A DNA stretch of 64,000 nucleotides, from positions 62,001 through 126,000 of IMG/VR virus record IMGVR_UViG_3300032213_001988, one strand, 5' to 3'. The position numbers and the translations under genes were made by a program. Below, one piece after another: positions 49,035 to 57,574 of this stretch; positions within the stretch are counted from its first letter, which is position 1; each line of letters starts with the position of its first letter. The DNA comes from a virus. The notes beneath the pieces are model-generated. The model was not told the DNA's origin, searched no databases, and was given only the letters and a program-made list of their open reading frames with translations.

Positions 49035-49048
49035 CAATAAGGAAGTAA

Positions 49049-52000
49049 ATGCAGCTCCGCCCAAAAGGCGAGGGAGAGCGCGCACTAAGTAGCAAGACCA
49101 AATTATTACTTACCGCAGGTATGGTAGGTACAGGCGTTGCCCTGTCTTCTTCATCTTCCTACGCAAATGAAAGTACCACCAGTACCCAAAACACGGATAC
49201 TAGTGGCACTTCAACAAATACTACTTCTTCTTCTCAGCAAGGGTCTTCAGCGCCATCACAGTCGCAAGAATCCCAAGGAACGCAAAGTTCGCAAGGAACC
49301 CAACAGCAAACGACATCCAGTCCATCAACATCCCTCTCTTCATCGGTTGATACTAATAGTACCACGTTAACTGCAAAAGTAGAACAAATCAACACAGTTC
49401 TATCTACCGTTACCCAACCAACCGAGACTGTCACAACAACTGTTGCAAATGCAACCACTCAGGTCACCGAGGCAGCCACAGCCCAACAAGCAACTACTAC
49501 TGCACAGGCAACCCTTGCTACTGCGACAACAAGTGTGGCTACCGCAACCCAGGAAGTCGCAACAGCAACCACACAGGTTACGACTGCGCAGGTAGCTGCA
49601 GGTGAAGCAGCCAGCACAGCCGCGACCGCTGAGGCAGCAGTAACTACTGCCACGACAACTTTCTATCAAGAGAACGCAAATCTAGGAACTGCAACCTCTA
49701 CGCTTTCTACTGCCCAGACTACAGCAGCAACTACGCAGGCGGCAGCAGACGCTTCCGCGGCACCAACAACAGTTGTTCGCACTGAGACCTTTACAGGGAA
49801 TCAGGTCAACAACACATCTGGCACAGGAGCTGTTGCAGTTGAGATAAATGGAACAACACCCGTTACCTCATCAAATCAGTCAGGAACCTTCATTGGTGGT
49901 AACCACAATCCACAGGGTGGAATTGTTTCCGGTGCAGGTCTTAACCTTCAATTCGCTTCTCAACCAGTTGTTATTCGTTTCCTTAACTCCTCAGTTCATA
50001 CTGTTGACAAGGTAGAGTTTGGCGTCTACGCGACAAACGGTGACAGCTCAGCAACTGTTACCTACACCGATGGAACAACATCTAACTTTACAATTGAAAA
50101 TAACGTTGGAACTCAAAACGGTCAGCCAAATACTACGTACACTCACATTGAGACAGTTACCGCTTCCGGTGACAAGAAGATTCACGAGATTCGTCTTAAC
50201 CCTAATACAAATGACTGGTACATCGTTGACAACATTGCCGTAACAACACAGGTAGCAGGAACACCAGATCCTCAGGCAATTGCAGCAGCCGAGGCAGCAG
50301 CCGCAGCTCTTGTTGCAGCGCAGGCAGCGTATGACGCACAACTCGCAGTTCGCGATGCATCACATGCAGCGTGGGGCGCAGCGCACGTTGCTGCCAATGC
50401 TGCCAACGCAACGCTTGCAACAGCGACTCAAGCAGTTACCTCTGCAGAGACAGTTTTATCTACTGCGCAGGCAGCTGCGTCTACTGCACAGGCACAGGTT
50501 GTTTCTGCCACCATAGAGGTAGCAGCAGCTACCGTTACTCAAAAGACTGAAGGAGATCAGGCAGCGGTTGCGGTTGCTAACGCGCAGGTTGCAGTATCAA
50601 ATGCAGTCATTCCAGTTATTACTACAACATTGAATGAGACCAAGGCAGTTGACATTACCCCAACAACAATTACAAATACTGTTGTTGCTATTGCTGAAAC
50701 AGCCATTGCGGATGCAAGTACTGCAATCGTTGCTGCGGAAACAAAGAAAACTATTGCAGATGGTTTACAGGCAGCTGCAGGTGCAACTACAACTGTTACA
50801 TCAGCTACCGAGGTTGTTGCTGACAAGACGCAGGTACTTGCAGCTGCTACTACAGCAGTTGATGCCCAAGAGGTAGTTGTTGATACTGCGCAGGCTGCAA
50901 AGGATGCGGCACAGACAGTTGTTAACGCTGCAACATCACAAGGTTTACAGGTAACCGTCTACAACGTGCAAGGACAAAACAACGCACCAATTGTTAACTC
51001 AGGTACTCCTGTTCTTCGCACGTTTACAGATACAAATGGAGTTAACGAGCAGTGGGGCAGTGGTTTAGTTGCAGGTTCATCTCGTGCAGAAGATGTTGTT
51101 GTTAAGTATGAAGGAACATGGACACCAACAGAGTCAGGAACACAGGTGTGGCACACACCAGCAGATGACGGTGTAAAACTTTTCCTTGATGGAACACAGG
51201 TTGTCTTTGACTGGTTTGATAAAGGCGGCGGAGGTTCCGTAATCAACGTGCAAGCTACCGCGGGAACATCAAAGACATTCACGATGTGGTACTACGAAAA
51301 TGGTGGTGGTGCGTTTGTTCAGCTTCTGCGTAATACAGGTTCTGGTTGGCAGGTAATCCCTGGAACTGAGTTCACAACATCATCTGCAACTCAAGAACAA
51401 AAGAATACACTTGCAGCAGCGGTTGCAGCTCTTAACACCGAGACAACTATTCTTACGTCTCTTGAGGCAACAGAAGCTCAGGCACAAACAAATCTTACAT
51501 CTGCGCAGGCAACTCTTGTTCTAGCCCAGTCCGCTGAGACTGCACGCACAGAGTACGTCTCACTTGCGCAGATAGCAATAACAGCTACCGCCGTTGCAGT
51601 TGACGCGGTACAGGACGCACAAATTGTTGTGTATCAAACAAAGGCTCAACAGGAAGCAGATCAAGCAGCTGCAGATGCAGCAGCGGCGTATGCAGCTCAA
51701 GTTGCTGCTCAGCAACAGGCAGCACAGATTGCAGCTCAACAAGCAGCATTAAGAGCTCAGGCAGACGCTCAGGCAGCAGAGGCTGCACGTCAAGCAGCGC
51801 TAGCAGAGCAGGCAAGAATTGCAGCTGAACTTGCTGAGGCACAGGCATTAGCTCAAAAGGCTGCGGCAGAAGCTGCAGAGGCTGCACAACAAGAACAAGC
51901 ACGTCAACAAGCTATTGAATTACAAAAAGCTGCAGCAGAAGAAGCAGCACGTCAACAAGCGTTAGCAGAAGCTGCTAAGGTTGCAGCGGAGGCTGCGGCG

Positions 52001-53314
52001 GCTCAAGCTGCTCTTGACGCAGAGGCGGCTGCTGTTGCAGAGGCTGCTCGTCTTGCAGCTGAGTTAGCTGCTCAGCAACAAGCTCAACAAGATGCTGATC
52101 AGTCGAACTCAAACTCAGATGCCACTGAATCCACTGATAATACGGATCCGAATACAGACTCATCTAATCAGAATCCGGATCAAGATCAAGATCCTCAAGG
52201 GCCTGACTCAGAGACCGAGCAGCCAGGTGACCAAGAAGAGCAGCCAGGAGACCAAACAGACTCGTCGCAAGAACAAACAAACCCAGACGATGACTCTTCT
52301 TCAACTGACGACTCCTCTAATCCAACGGATGAAACTGATACCAACACTGAAGATAATTCTGAAGACTCAGAAGCTGAGACTCCAGACACAGAAGATCCAG
52401 AGACAACTGATCCGACTGAGAATCCAGATGATTCAGAGTCGTCTCAAGAAGAGGATGTTCCACTAGAAGATAATAACACTTCTGAGGAAGAAGTAAACGC
52501 CGAGGTTGATGACGCTCTTGAAGACGGAAAAGTTACTGCCGACGAGGTTGAAGCTATTGCCGAGTCAATGGCAGCTGACGGAGAAGTTAGCGCGGAGGAA
52601 ACAGATCAACTCGTTGAAGCTCTATCCGAGGACGGAAAACTTACAACCAATGAGGTTGCATCTGTTCTTGACGCTCTCGCAGGAGACGGTGAAGTTTCCA
52701 AGGAGGATGTTGCGGCAATCGTTGCGCTTGTCTCCGGTGATGGCAACCTAACCAATGCTGAAAAAGATATTGTTGCAGATGCGCTCGTTGAACAGTTTGC
52801 CGGTGAAAAGGGTGTAGATGTTAACGCGGTTGCAGAGGCAGGCATTGACCTTGCAGATCTACCTCCTGATACACCTATTGAACTTAATAACGGCGTGGTA
52901 ATTACCGCCGAGGTTGGCAATGCTTTTGAGACACTTGCGAACCCTGACGAGTTACTTGGCGCAATACTCACAGACCCTGGACAGGTCCTCTTAGCCCTTG
53001 GAAGTCTGGGCGCGGATATGTCTGAGGAGGAACGTCGAGAGTCCGAGCAAGTCATTGTGGCAGCCGTTGTTGCTACAGGTATTGCCGTTCAATCAGCGGT
53101 TGCAGCGGCGGGAGCAGCAACTCAGGCAGCGGCGGCTGCAGCAACTTCTGGAGGCGGTGCTCCTTCAGGTGGAGGATCTAAGGGTGGCGGTGCAGGTGGA
53201 CCTGCTGCTCCACGTAACGATGCAGGTGGTCCTGTTGGACGTGAAGGCGGCACCAAACCTAAGAAGACAGTTAAGAAACAAAATAAAATAAGAATAAGAA
53301 GGAGACCTAAATAA
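49049..53314 (+). CDS. giant secreted or fibrous protein with PA14-like domain
   Basis: A 1421-aa protein starting after AAGGAAGTAA. The N-terminus has a signal or anchor (TKLLLTAGMVGTGVALSSSS). A Thr/Ala repeat-rich stretch follows. Residues about 245-400 form a beta domain (VAVEINGTTPVTSSNQSGTF), and about 634-775 a PA14-like domain (RTFTDTNGVNEQWGSGLV, DDGVKLFLDGTQVVFDWFDK). Then a long Ala/Gln coil, an acidic linker (about 1016-1150), five 18-residue repeats of the type DGKVTADEVEAIAESMA (about 1150-1244) and a basic tail. PA14 domains bind sugars; this may be a fibre, adhesin or host-surface protein. Product is far from the tail genes. Confidence 0.6.
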   Translation: MQLRPKGEGERALSSKTKLLLTAGMVGTGVALSSSSSYANESTTSTQNTDTSGTSTNTTSSSQQGSSAPSQSQESQGTQSSQGTQQQTTSSPSTSLSSSVDTNSTTLTAKVEQINTVLSTVTQPTETVTTTVANATTQVTEAATAQQATTTAQATLATATTSVATATQEVATATTQVTTAQVAAGEAASTAATAEAAVTTATTTFYQENANLGTATSTLSTAQTTAATTQAAADASAAPTTVVRTETFTGNQVNNTSGTGAVAVEINGTTPVTSSNQSGTFIGGNHNPQGGIVSGAGLNLQFASQPVVIRFLNSSVHTVDKVEFGVYATNGDSSATVTYTDGTTSNFTIENNVGTQNGQPNTTYTHIETVTASGDKKIHEIRLNPNTNDWYIVDNIAVTTQVAGTPDPQAIAAAEAAAAALVAAQAAYDAQLAVRDASHAAWGAAHVAANAANATLATATQAVTSAETVLSTAQAAASTAQAQVVSATIEVAAATVTQKTEGDQAAVAVANAQVAVSNAVIPVITTTLNETKAVDITPTTITNTVVAIAETAIADASTAIVAAETKKTIADGLQAAAGATTTVTSATEVVADKTQVLAAATTAVDAQEVVVDTAQAAKDAAQTVVNAATSQGLQVTVYNVQGQNNAPIVNSGTPVLRTFTDTNGVNEQWGSGLVAGSSRAEDVVVKYEGTWTPTESGTQVWHTPADDGVKLFLDGTQVVFDWFDKGGGGSVINVQATAGTSKTFTMWYYENGGGAFVQLLRNTGSGWQVIPGTEFTTSSATQEQKNTLAAAVAALNTETTILTSLEATEAQAQTNLTSAQATLVLAQSAETARTEYVSLAQIAITATAVAVDAVQDAQIVVYQTKAQQEADQAAADAAAAYAAQVAAQQQAAQIAAQQAALRAQADAQAAEAARQAALAEQARIAAELAEAQALAQKAAAEAAEAAQQEQARQQAIELQKAAAEEAARQQALAEAAKVAAEAAAAQAALDAEAAAVAEAARLAAELAAQQQAQQDADQSNSNSDATESTDNTDPNTDSSNQNPDQDQDPQGPDSETEQPGDQEEQPGDQTDSSQEQTNPDDDSSSTDDSSNPTDETDTNTEDNSEDSEAETPDTEDPETTDPTENPDDSESSQEEDVPLEDNNTSEEEVNAEVDDALEDGKVTADEVEAIAESMAADGEVSAEETDQLVEALSEDGKLTTNEVASVLDALAGDGEVSKEDVAAIVALVSGDGNLTNAEKDIVADALVEQFAGEKGVDVNAVAEAGIDLADLPPDTPIELNNGVVITAEVGNAFETLANPDELLGAILTDPGQVLLALGSLGADMSEEERRESEQVIVAAVVATGIAVQSAVAAAGAATQAAAAAATSGGGAPSGGGSKGGGAGGPAAPRNDAGGPVGREGGTKPKKTVKKQNKIRIRRRPK

Positions 53315-53493
53315 TGAAAGACTTTATCCGCGACATGCTTGACCAGACATGGACGCTACTTGGCATGTTTATTGCCTGGCTAGTTCTTGATGGATCAGCT
53401 CGCACAATTGTTGGTTACGCTATTATCTGGTCTACCTTCATCTGGGTAGCAACCTATCGTATTCGTAATCCAAAAGAAGACGACGAAGAATGA
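53314..53493 (+). CDS. small membrane protein
   Basis: A 59-aa frame: MLDQTWTLLGMFIAWLVLDG and AIIWSTFIWVATY give two membrane helices. ATG overlaps the preceding stop (TAATG). Coupled with the giant protein; possibly its membrane anchor. Not recognised. Confidence 0.65.
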   Translation: MKDFIRDMLDQTWTLLGMFIAWLVLDGSARTIVGYAIIWSTFIWVATYRIRNPKEDDEE

Positions 53494-53759
53494 AAAAGAT
53501 TTTATTCCTTGCATCTCTTCTTTTAATAACAACCTCACTCCCTGCTCAGGCTGAAAACACGCCACCTGTCTTAGTTGTTGACAAGTGCCCAGAGTTTTGT
53601 CCTCCAGGAGTTACTGTTCCAAACATTAAAGGACCAGTTAATCCGCCTAAGCGTGTGTGTGCTCAAGTTCTTATTCCTGTTCCAGGAAAAAGAGGTTGGT
53701 TTTGGACTGATTCGTGCAAGACAAAAATGGTTAACAGTAACACCGGGAAAAAGCGCTAA
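53490..53759 (+). CDS. small secreted protein
   Basis: An 89-aa protein with a signal peptide (KKILFLASLLLITTSLPAQA) followed by a mature part with VVDKCPEFCPPGVTVPNIKG and four Cys. Exported; disulfide-bonded mature form likely. Not recognised. Confidence 0.6.
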   Translation: MKKILFLASLLLITTSLPAQAENTPPVLVVDKCPEFCPPGVTVPNIKGPVNPPKRVCAQVLIPVPGKRGWFWTDSCKTKMVNSNTGKKR

Positions 53760-53791
53760 TAAAACACTAAGGGGACTAAGGGGAGAATCAC

Positions 53792-53953
53792 ATGCACGAC
53801 CACAACGTAGAGCTTGTTGCATCTTCTTCCTCAGGAATTAGCTCAATGACAGTCATGTGGATCCTTATGGGAATCATGGCTGTTCACCATCTCCTCATGT
53901 GGAGAGAGATGAAGAAGATGAAAAACAAAAAGGAGTGTGGCTGCAATGTATGA
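53792..53953 (+). CDS. small membrane protein
   Basis: A 53-aa frame: MTVMWILMGIMAVHHLLMW membrane helix, then a basic tail ending KNKKECGCNV. Overlaps the thermonuclease start. Not recognised. Confidence 0.6.
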   Translation: MHDHNVELVASSSSGISSMTVMWILMGIMAVHHLLMWREMKKMKNKKECGCNV

Positions 53954-54416
53954 GTATCACGTAAGAAAAGTAACTAAGGTAGTAGACGGGGACACCATTG
54001 ATGTTGACATTGATCTTGGTTTTGACATTTCATTTTCTTCCCGTGTTCGTCTTGCAGGTATCGACACTCCTGAGTCTCGCACCACTGACAAGATGGAAAA
54101 GGCGCTTGGCTTAGAGGTCAAGAAGAAACTTACTGATCTTATTGCTAACGCAAAAAGCATTGTTATTCGCACAGAGAAGATGGATTCAAGTGAGAAGTAT
54201 GGAAGAATCCTTGGCTGGCTTTATCTTGATGGTGAAGCCCTATCAGTGAATGAAGCTCTTGTTGCAGGTGGATACGCCTGGGGCTACCTCGGTGATACGA
54301 AGGTTAAGGACTTTGACGCTCTCTTGAACATCAGAAAGACTAACGAAATGAGAGACTCCTTAGCTTTAAAGTACCCGCCGGTTGATCCAAAAGAATCAGG
54401 CAAATCAAAGAAGTAG
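53946..54416 (+). CDS. thermonuclease (SNase-like)
   Basis: A 156-aa protein; the ATG at 53946 follows AAGGAGTGTG at ten bases (GTG at 53937 is an alternative). The SNase signature is clear: KVVDGDTIDVDIDLG, RLAGIDTPESR and YGRILGWLYLDGE, containing the metal-binding Asp and catalytic Arg/Glu residues, then ALVAGGYAWGYLG. Ca-dependent nuclease acting on DNA and RNA. Phage use is unclear; host DNA breakdown or DNA entry are options. Confidence 0.85.
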   Translation: MYEYHVRKVTKVVDGDTIDVDIDLGFDISFSSRVRLAGIDTPESRTTDKMEKALGLEVKKKLTDLIANAKSIVIRTEKMDSSEKYGRILGWLYLDGEALSVNEALVAGGYAWGYLGDTKVKDFDALLNIRKTNEMRDSLALKYPPVDPKESGKSKK

Positions 54417-54439
54417 CTTAAGTTGTATAAATCCTCCAG

Positions 54440-54469
54440 TTCACGTTATAATAAAACCACTAACGTGAA
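54440..54469 (+). promoter_or_regulatory. promoter with 9-bp inverted-repeat operator
   Basis: TATAAT at 54447-54452 lies inside the inverted repeat TTCACGTTA (54440-54448) and TAACGTGAA (54461-54469), which flanks the predicted start. This looks like an operator for a dimeric regulator; the HTH gene two frames downstream is a candidate. Confidence 0.6.
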
Positions 54470-54489
54470 TGATACAAGGAGGAATATAC

Positions 54490-54795
54490 ATGGCTGCGCT
54501 CGCGGTCGAGATAGTAAATGTAGACGAGGACGCAGCCGAGAAGGTGGCGCGTCAAGCTATAGACCTAATCTCGAAGATAGCAAAGGTAAATAGTAAGACT
54601 CTAGAAGTACAACCACACGACGATTATCGTGGTGTTTGGTTGCGAGTCGATATTGAATTACCAAGCGATGTTAATAAGTCGTATAAGACCTCCCTTGTGT
54701 CTACACTAAAAGGGATAATTGAAAATTCACTTTATCTAAACAATAAGGCTGGGATCCACGTGTCCATAGGAGAAACTACAAAGGGAGATAAATAA
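54490..54795 (+). CDS. unknown protein
   Basis: The ATG at 54490 (MAALAVEIVNVDEDAAE) follows AAGGAGGAATATAC. The 101-aa product has an alpha/beta pattern (AAEKVARQAIDLISKIAKVN, VWLRVDIELPSDVNKSYKT). It reads like a small alpha/beta domain without a named family. Coupled (one-base overlap) to the HTH gene. Confidence 0.55.
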   Translation: MAALAVEIVNVDEDAAEKVARQAIDLISKIAKVNSKTLEVQPHDDYRGVWLRVDIELPSDVNKSYKTSLVSTLKGIIENSLYLNNKAGIHVSIGETTKGDK

Positions 54796-55277
54796 TGCCG
54801 ACTGCGGCACCAGATAAACTGTTGGAAACATATTCAAAGAAGATTAAACCAATCTTGCCACTGGCAAAGAAAGCTTTCGGATCGAGAACACACATGACAC
54901 CAGAACATAAGGCTAGTCGTGAGTACACTGAATTACTTGTAGAGTACTACAAGAAGGGTGGATCTCTAGTTGCACTAGCAGAAGAACTAGGCGTTACCTA
55001 TGCAGGGTTGCGTCGTCGTGTTATTACAGCGGACATTCCCGCTGAGCCAACACGCAAACGAAGTGTGCTAACAGATGCACAAACACAAAAGGGTATTGAG
55101 AGAATCAAAAAGGCTAAGGAAAAATCACCAGACGCTTACCACGATGCGCTTGCAGCTGAGTATGACAAAGGCATCTCTCTTGCAAAGGTTGCATTAGCTC
55201 TAAACATCTCTTCATCTCAACCACTGTACTGGGGAGTACACCGTGCCAAACTTAGAGAACAATCACCTCTCGATTAA
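54795..55277 (+). CDS. HTH protein (paralogue family)
   Basis: A 160-aa protein. YTELLVEYYKKGGSLVALAE then ELGVTYAGLRRRV is the same arrangement as the two terminase-linked HTH proteins; a second HTH-like segment (DKGISLAKVALALNISSSQP) lies near residue 130. Likely a DNA-binding regulator; it may bind the operator at 54440-54469. Confidence 0.6.
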   Translation: MPTAAPDKLLETYSKKIKPILPLAKKAFGSRTHMTPEHKASREYTELLVEYYKKGGSLVALAEELGVTYAGLRRRVITADIPAEPTRKRSVLTDAQTQKGIERIKKAKEKSPDAYHDALAAEYDKGISLAKVALALNISSSQPLYWGVHRAKLREQSPLD

Positions 55278-55434
55278 GAAGACACCACATACGTATCTTA
55301 TCTGCATTGAATGCAAAGGTAAGGTTGCGTATCGTAGGACTCATCTCTGGGATGAGACTGCACAAGGACATCGGTGCCAGGACTGCTGGTATCTATTTAT
55401 TGACGGACGAGGACAGGAAAAACAAGTACAATGA
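55243..55434 (+). CDS. zinc-ribbon protein
   Basis: A 63-aa protein: YLICIECKGKVAYRRTHLWD and RCQDCWYLFIDG, a four-Cys zinc ribbon. GTG start with GGGGAG upstream; overlaps the HTH gene by 35 bases. Not recognised. Confidence 0.6.
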   Translation: MPNLENNHLSIKKTPHTYLICIECKGKVAYRRTHLWDETAQGHRCQDCWYLFIDGRGQEKQVQ

Positions 55435-55449
55435 ACAGGATGAACCGAG

Positions 55450-55824
55450 ATGAATAGAGAATCGTTTAGAAAGTACGTGAAGTACGCTAAGTCAAAGGGA
55501 ATTGACGTGAACAATCCTGACTTAGGTATTGTTACACATCACTACGAGTCTGACTACATACAGGTCATTACCGAGCAGAGTTCATATCTAATTGACCTTA
55601 AAGGTAAGCGCGCACTTCGTATTCCAGGTGATGATGCGTCTCATCAAAGCACTGATGACATCTGGTATGGATACGACACGATTTACTCGTGTTCAGTATC
55701 CTTCCCTCTGCGTATGACGTGGCAGGACGGTGATAATCTCATTATGAGAACTACCACACCAATCACAGTTGTTAATGAGCTATCAGCATCCGAGGCGCTC
55801 GCGATTGCAGGTAGACTAGAATGA
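55450..55824 (+). CDS. unknown protein
   Basis: A 124-aa protein, beta-rich middle (YIQVITEQSSYLIDLKGKR) and SVSFPLRMTWQDGDNLIMRT, with a helical end that overlaps the next gene. Not recognised. Confidence 0.6.
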   Translation: MNRESFRKYVKYAKSKGIDVNNPDLGIVTHHYESDYIQVITEQSSYLIDLKGKRALRIPGDDASHQSTDDIWYGYDTIYSCSVSFPLRMTWQDGDNLIMRTTTPITVVNELSASEALAIAGRLE

Positions 55825-56012
55825 TAACTCTGTTAGCAATAATTGTTACCTGGTATCTCTCTAAGGTTTTCTACACTAAGAAACTCTCTATTGACTTTAA
55901 CAATCTAGCCGAGCGAGGTCTCTGCCAGCTCAAGTGCTATAAATGTGCTAGAACACATGTTGTTAAAGAAGAACACAGAAGAAACCCCTTCTATTGCAAC
56001 GGCTGTAAATAA
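55821..56012 (+). CDS. membrane-anchored zinc-ribbon protein
   Basis: A 63-aa protein with an N-terminal membrane segment (MITLLAIIVTWYLSKVFY) and a C-terminal LKCYKCARTHVV and FYCNGCK. The zinc site faces one side of the membrane. Not recognised. Confidence 0.6.
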   Translation: MITLLAIIVTWYLSKVFYTKKLSIDFNNLAERGLCQLKCYKCARTHVVKEEHRRNPFYCNGCK

Positions 56013-56260
56013 TGACGCCTAAGAAAAAACAAGAGCTACCCGTCTTTGTCGTAGTTGATATGCCAGAGTGGAAGACTAAGATTCTCAACGTCATGCTTTG
56101 GCTTCTACGAATTAAAGGTCAAGCTTGGGTAATTGCGGTTGAAGGAACCGGCTTTACCTATGATGGTAATTATTACACAGACACAACAACCAACACAAAG
56201 ATATCAAGAAAGGTTCTCAATGATTCCAATAAAAGTAAAAAAGAACAAAAAGAATCCTAA
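56012..56260 (+). CDS. small protein, unknown
   Basis: An 82-aa protein: LPVFVVVDMPEWKTKILNVM and IKGQAWVIAVEGTGFTYDG, with a Lys-rich tail. One-base overlap with the preceding gene. Not recognised. Confidence 0.55.
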   Translation: MTPKKKQELPVFVVVDMPEWKTKILNVMLWLLRIKGQAWVIAVEGTGFTYDGNYYTDTTTNTKISRKVLNDSNKSKKEQKES

Positions 56261-56504
56261 ATCGATCTACTACGAGCCATCTGATGAAGAGCTTCGCGCT
56301 CGTGGTTACATGACCACAGACGAGTTTGTTGACACACTTATCCCTGGACTTAAGGATTACATGGCAAACAACTGGCGTTTTGGTGGAGAAGATAATCTTC
56401 ATCACCCTGCAGATCTAGCATCAACAGCAAGTATCTACACTGATAGTCTTTACAACATCATAGAGACGTTTGGTGTTCAACCATATAAGAGAGAAGGTTT
56501 CTAG
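56220..56504 (+). CDS. small protein, unknown
   Basis: The ATG at 56220 (MIPIKVKKNKKNPKSIY) follows AAGAAAGG. The 94-aa protein has LRARGYMTTDEFVDTLIPGL and DLASTASIYTDSLYNIIETF, helical. Not recognised. Confidence 0.6.
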   Translation: MIPIKVKKNKKNPKSIYYEPSDEELRARGYMTTDEFVDTLIPGLKDYMANNWRFGGEDNLHHPADLASTASIYTDSLYNIIETFGVQPYKREGF

Positions 56505-56680
56505 TGGATATCGCAAAGGAAAGCACAAAGAAGATTCGGCAGCTCGAGTTTGTTGTAAACGAACTTCAACAGCGTCTAGGGCAAATTGCAATGTCCTATG
56601 AGCTTGAGGTTGCAATGCTAAAGTCAAACGTAGTAGAGCTAACAAATGCGCTTAAGACTCAGGCAGAAGAGGTTGATTAG
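56504..56680 (+). CDS. coiled-coil protein
   Basis: A 58-aa frame from GTG overlapping the preceding stop (TAGTG): STKKIRQLEFVVNELQQRLG and ELEVAMLKSNVVELTNAL form one continuous coiled coil. Not recognised. Confidence 0.6.
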   Translation: MDIAKESTKKIRQLEFVVNELQQRLGQIAMSYELEVAMLKSNVVELTNALKTQAEEVD

Positions 56681-56686
56681 ATCTAA

Positions 56687-57388
56687 ATGAATCTAGAGAT
56701 CTACTACCCACAGGAGGACTACAAACCTGAGATATATCAGTCAAGTCCTAAACGTCCTTGGATGGATGCAGCAGGAGATAAGCATCCTTATAAGTGCATT
56801 CCTGTTGTGCGAGCAAACTCCCACGGTTGGGAGATGCGGCTTCCTCAAGATGTAACAGTTTGGTGGGACGGCGGAGAGCTCCCTGGTGCAGTAACATTTG
56901 ATGATAGTTCTCATGAATACGAAACAGGACACCCTCTTGTTAGTAACAACTTAGGTAGTGGAGTTCTTAGTTTTATAGTCTATGCATTAGTAAAAACACC
57001 AAAACCATACAACCTATACGTTACAGGAGCTCCTAATTCTCTTATCCGTGGCGCAGTGCCGTTGACTGGTGTAGTAGAAACGTGGTGGTCACCATACACA
57101 TTTACAATGAATTGGAAGCTTAGATATACAGATCGTCCAGTGACATTTCCAAAAGGCTTTCCATTTGTGCATTTCTTTCCAATAAACTCCGTAGAGCTTG
57201 AACAATGGGAACCAGTCTACAAGGACATAAAGGATCACGAGTACGCAGATGAATACCTAGAATGGAATACGGATAGATATCTGAATCCAACTAAAAGACA
57301 TGATTATTACAAGCATGGAACTCTTCCAAATGGCTGCCCAATAGCAGACCCAGAGTTTCACAAGTTAAAGCTAAACTTAAACGACTAG
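56687..57388 (+). CDS. DUF6065 family protein
   Basis: A 233-aa protein with KRPWMDAAGDKHPYKCIPVV, RANSHGWEMRLPQDVTVWWD and FPFVHFFPINSVELEQWEP, the features I associate with DUF6065. Unknown function; a possible relative lies at 45.7-46.5 kb. Ends convergently with the minus-strand lysis unit. Confidence 0.65.
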   Translation: MNLEIYYPQEDYKPEIYQSSPKRPWMDAAGDKHPYKCIPVVRANSHGWEMRLPQDVTVWWDGGELPGAVTFDDSSHEYETGHPLVSNNLGSGVLSFIVYALVKTPKPYNLYVTGAPNSLIRGAVPLTGVVETWWSPYTFTMNWKLRYTDRPVTFPKGFPFVHFFPINSVELEQWEPVYKDIKDHEYADEYLEWNTDRYLNPTKRHDYYKHGTLPNGCPIADPEFHKLKLNLND

Positions 57389-57486
57389 TTGTGTTTTTCT
57401 TCACACATTCTTGCTAGATCAGGAACTACCCAACGTTTTCCACATACAGAGCACGTCCACTGCTTAAGGCGTTCTGCGTCACTCAC
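57385..57486 (-). CDS. 33-aa zinc-finger peptide
   Basis: WTCSVCGKRWVVPDLARMC followed by E-K-H: Cys2-Cys/His arrangement of a single small zinc finger. GTG start with GGTGGAGC upstream, inside the end of the upstream frame. The stop overlaps the plus-strand gene's stop. Confidence 0.55.
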   Translation of the reverse strand: MSDAERLKQWTCSVCGKRWVVPDLARMCEEKHN

Positions 57487-57574
57487 GCTCCACCCACCAG
57501 AAACCAATAAGTGTAGCAACAACTAAAGTTACGATAGCCACTCCTTGGAATGTGATGTGAGTTAAGTAATACAT
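57479..57574 (-). CDS. 31-aa membrane peptide
   Basis: One hydrophobic helix (VAIVTLVVATLIGFWWV) and a charged end. Overlaps the zinc-finger peptide. ATG directly follows the preceding stop (TAAATG). Confidence 0.5.
   Translation of the reverse strand: MYYLTHITFQGVAIVTLVVATLIGFWWVERE

Noticed and set aside
51560-52163. Minus-strand open frames opposite the Ala/Gln coil of the giant protein
   Set aside because: Repetitive codons leave all frames open; products are Leu/Gln-rich low complexity.
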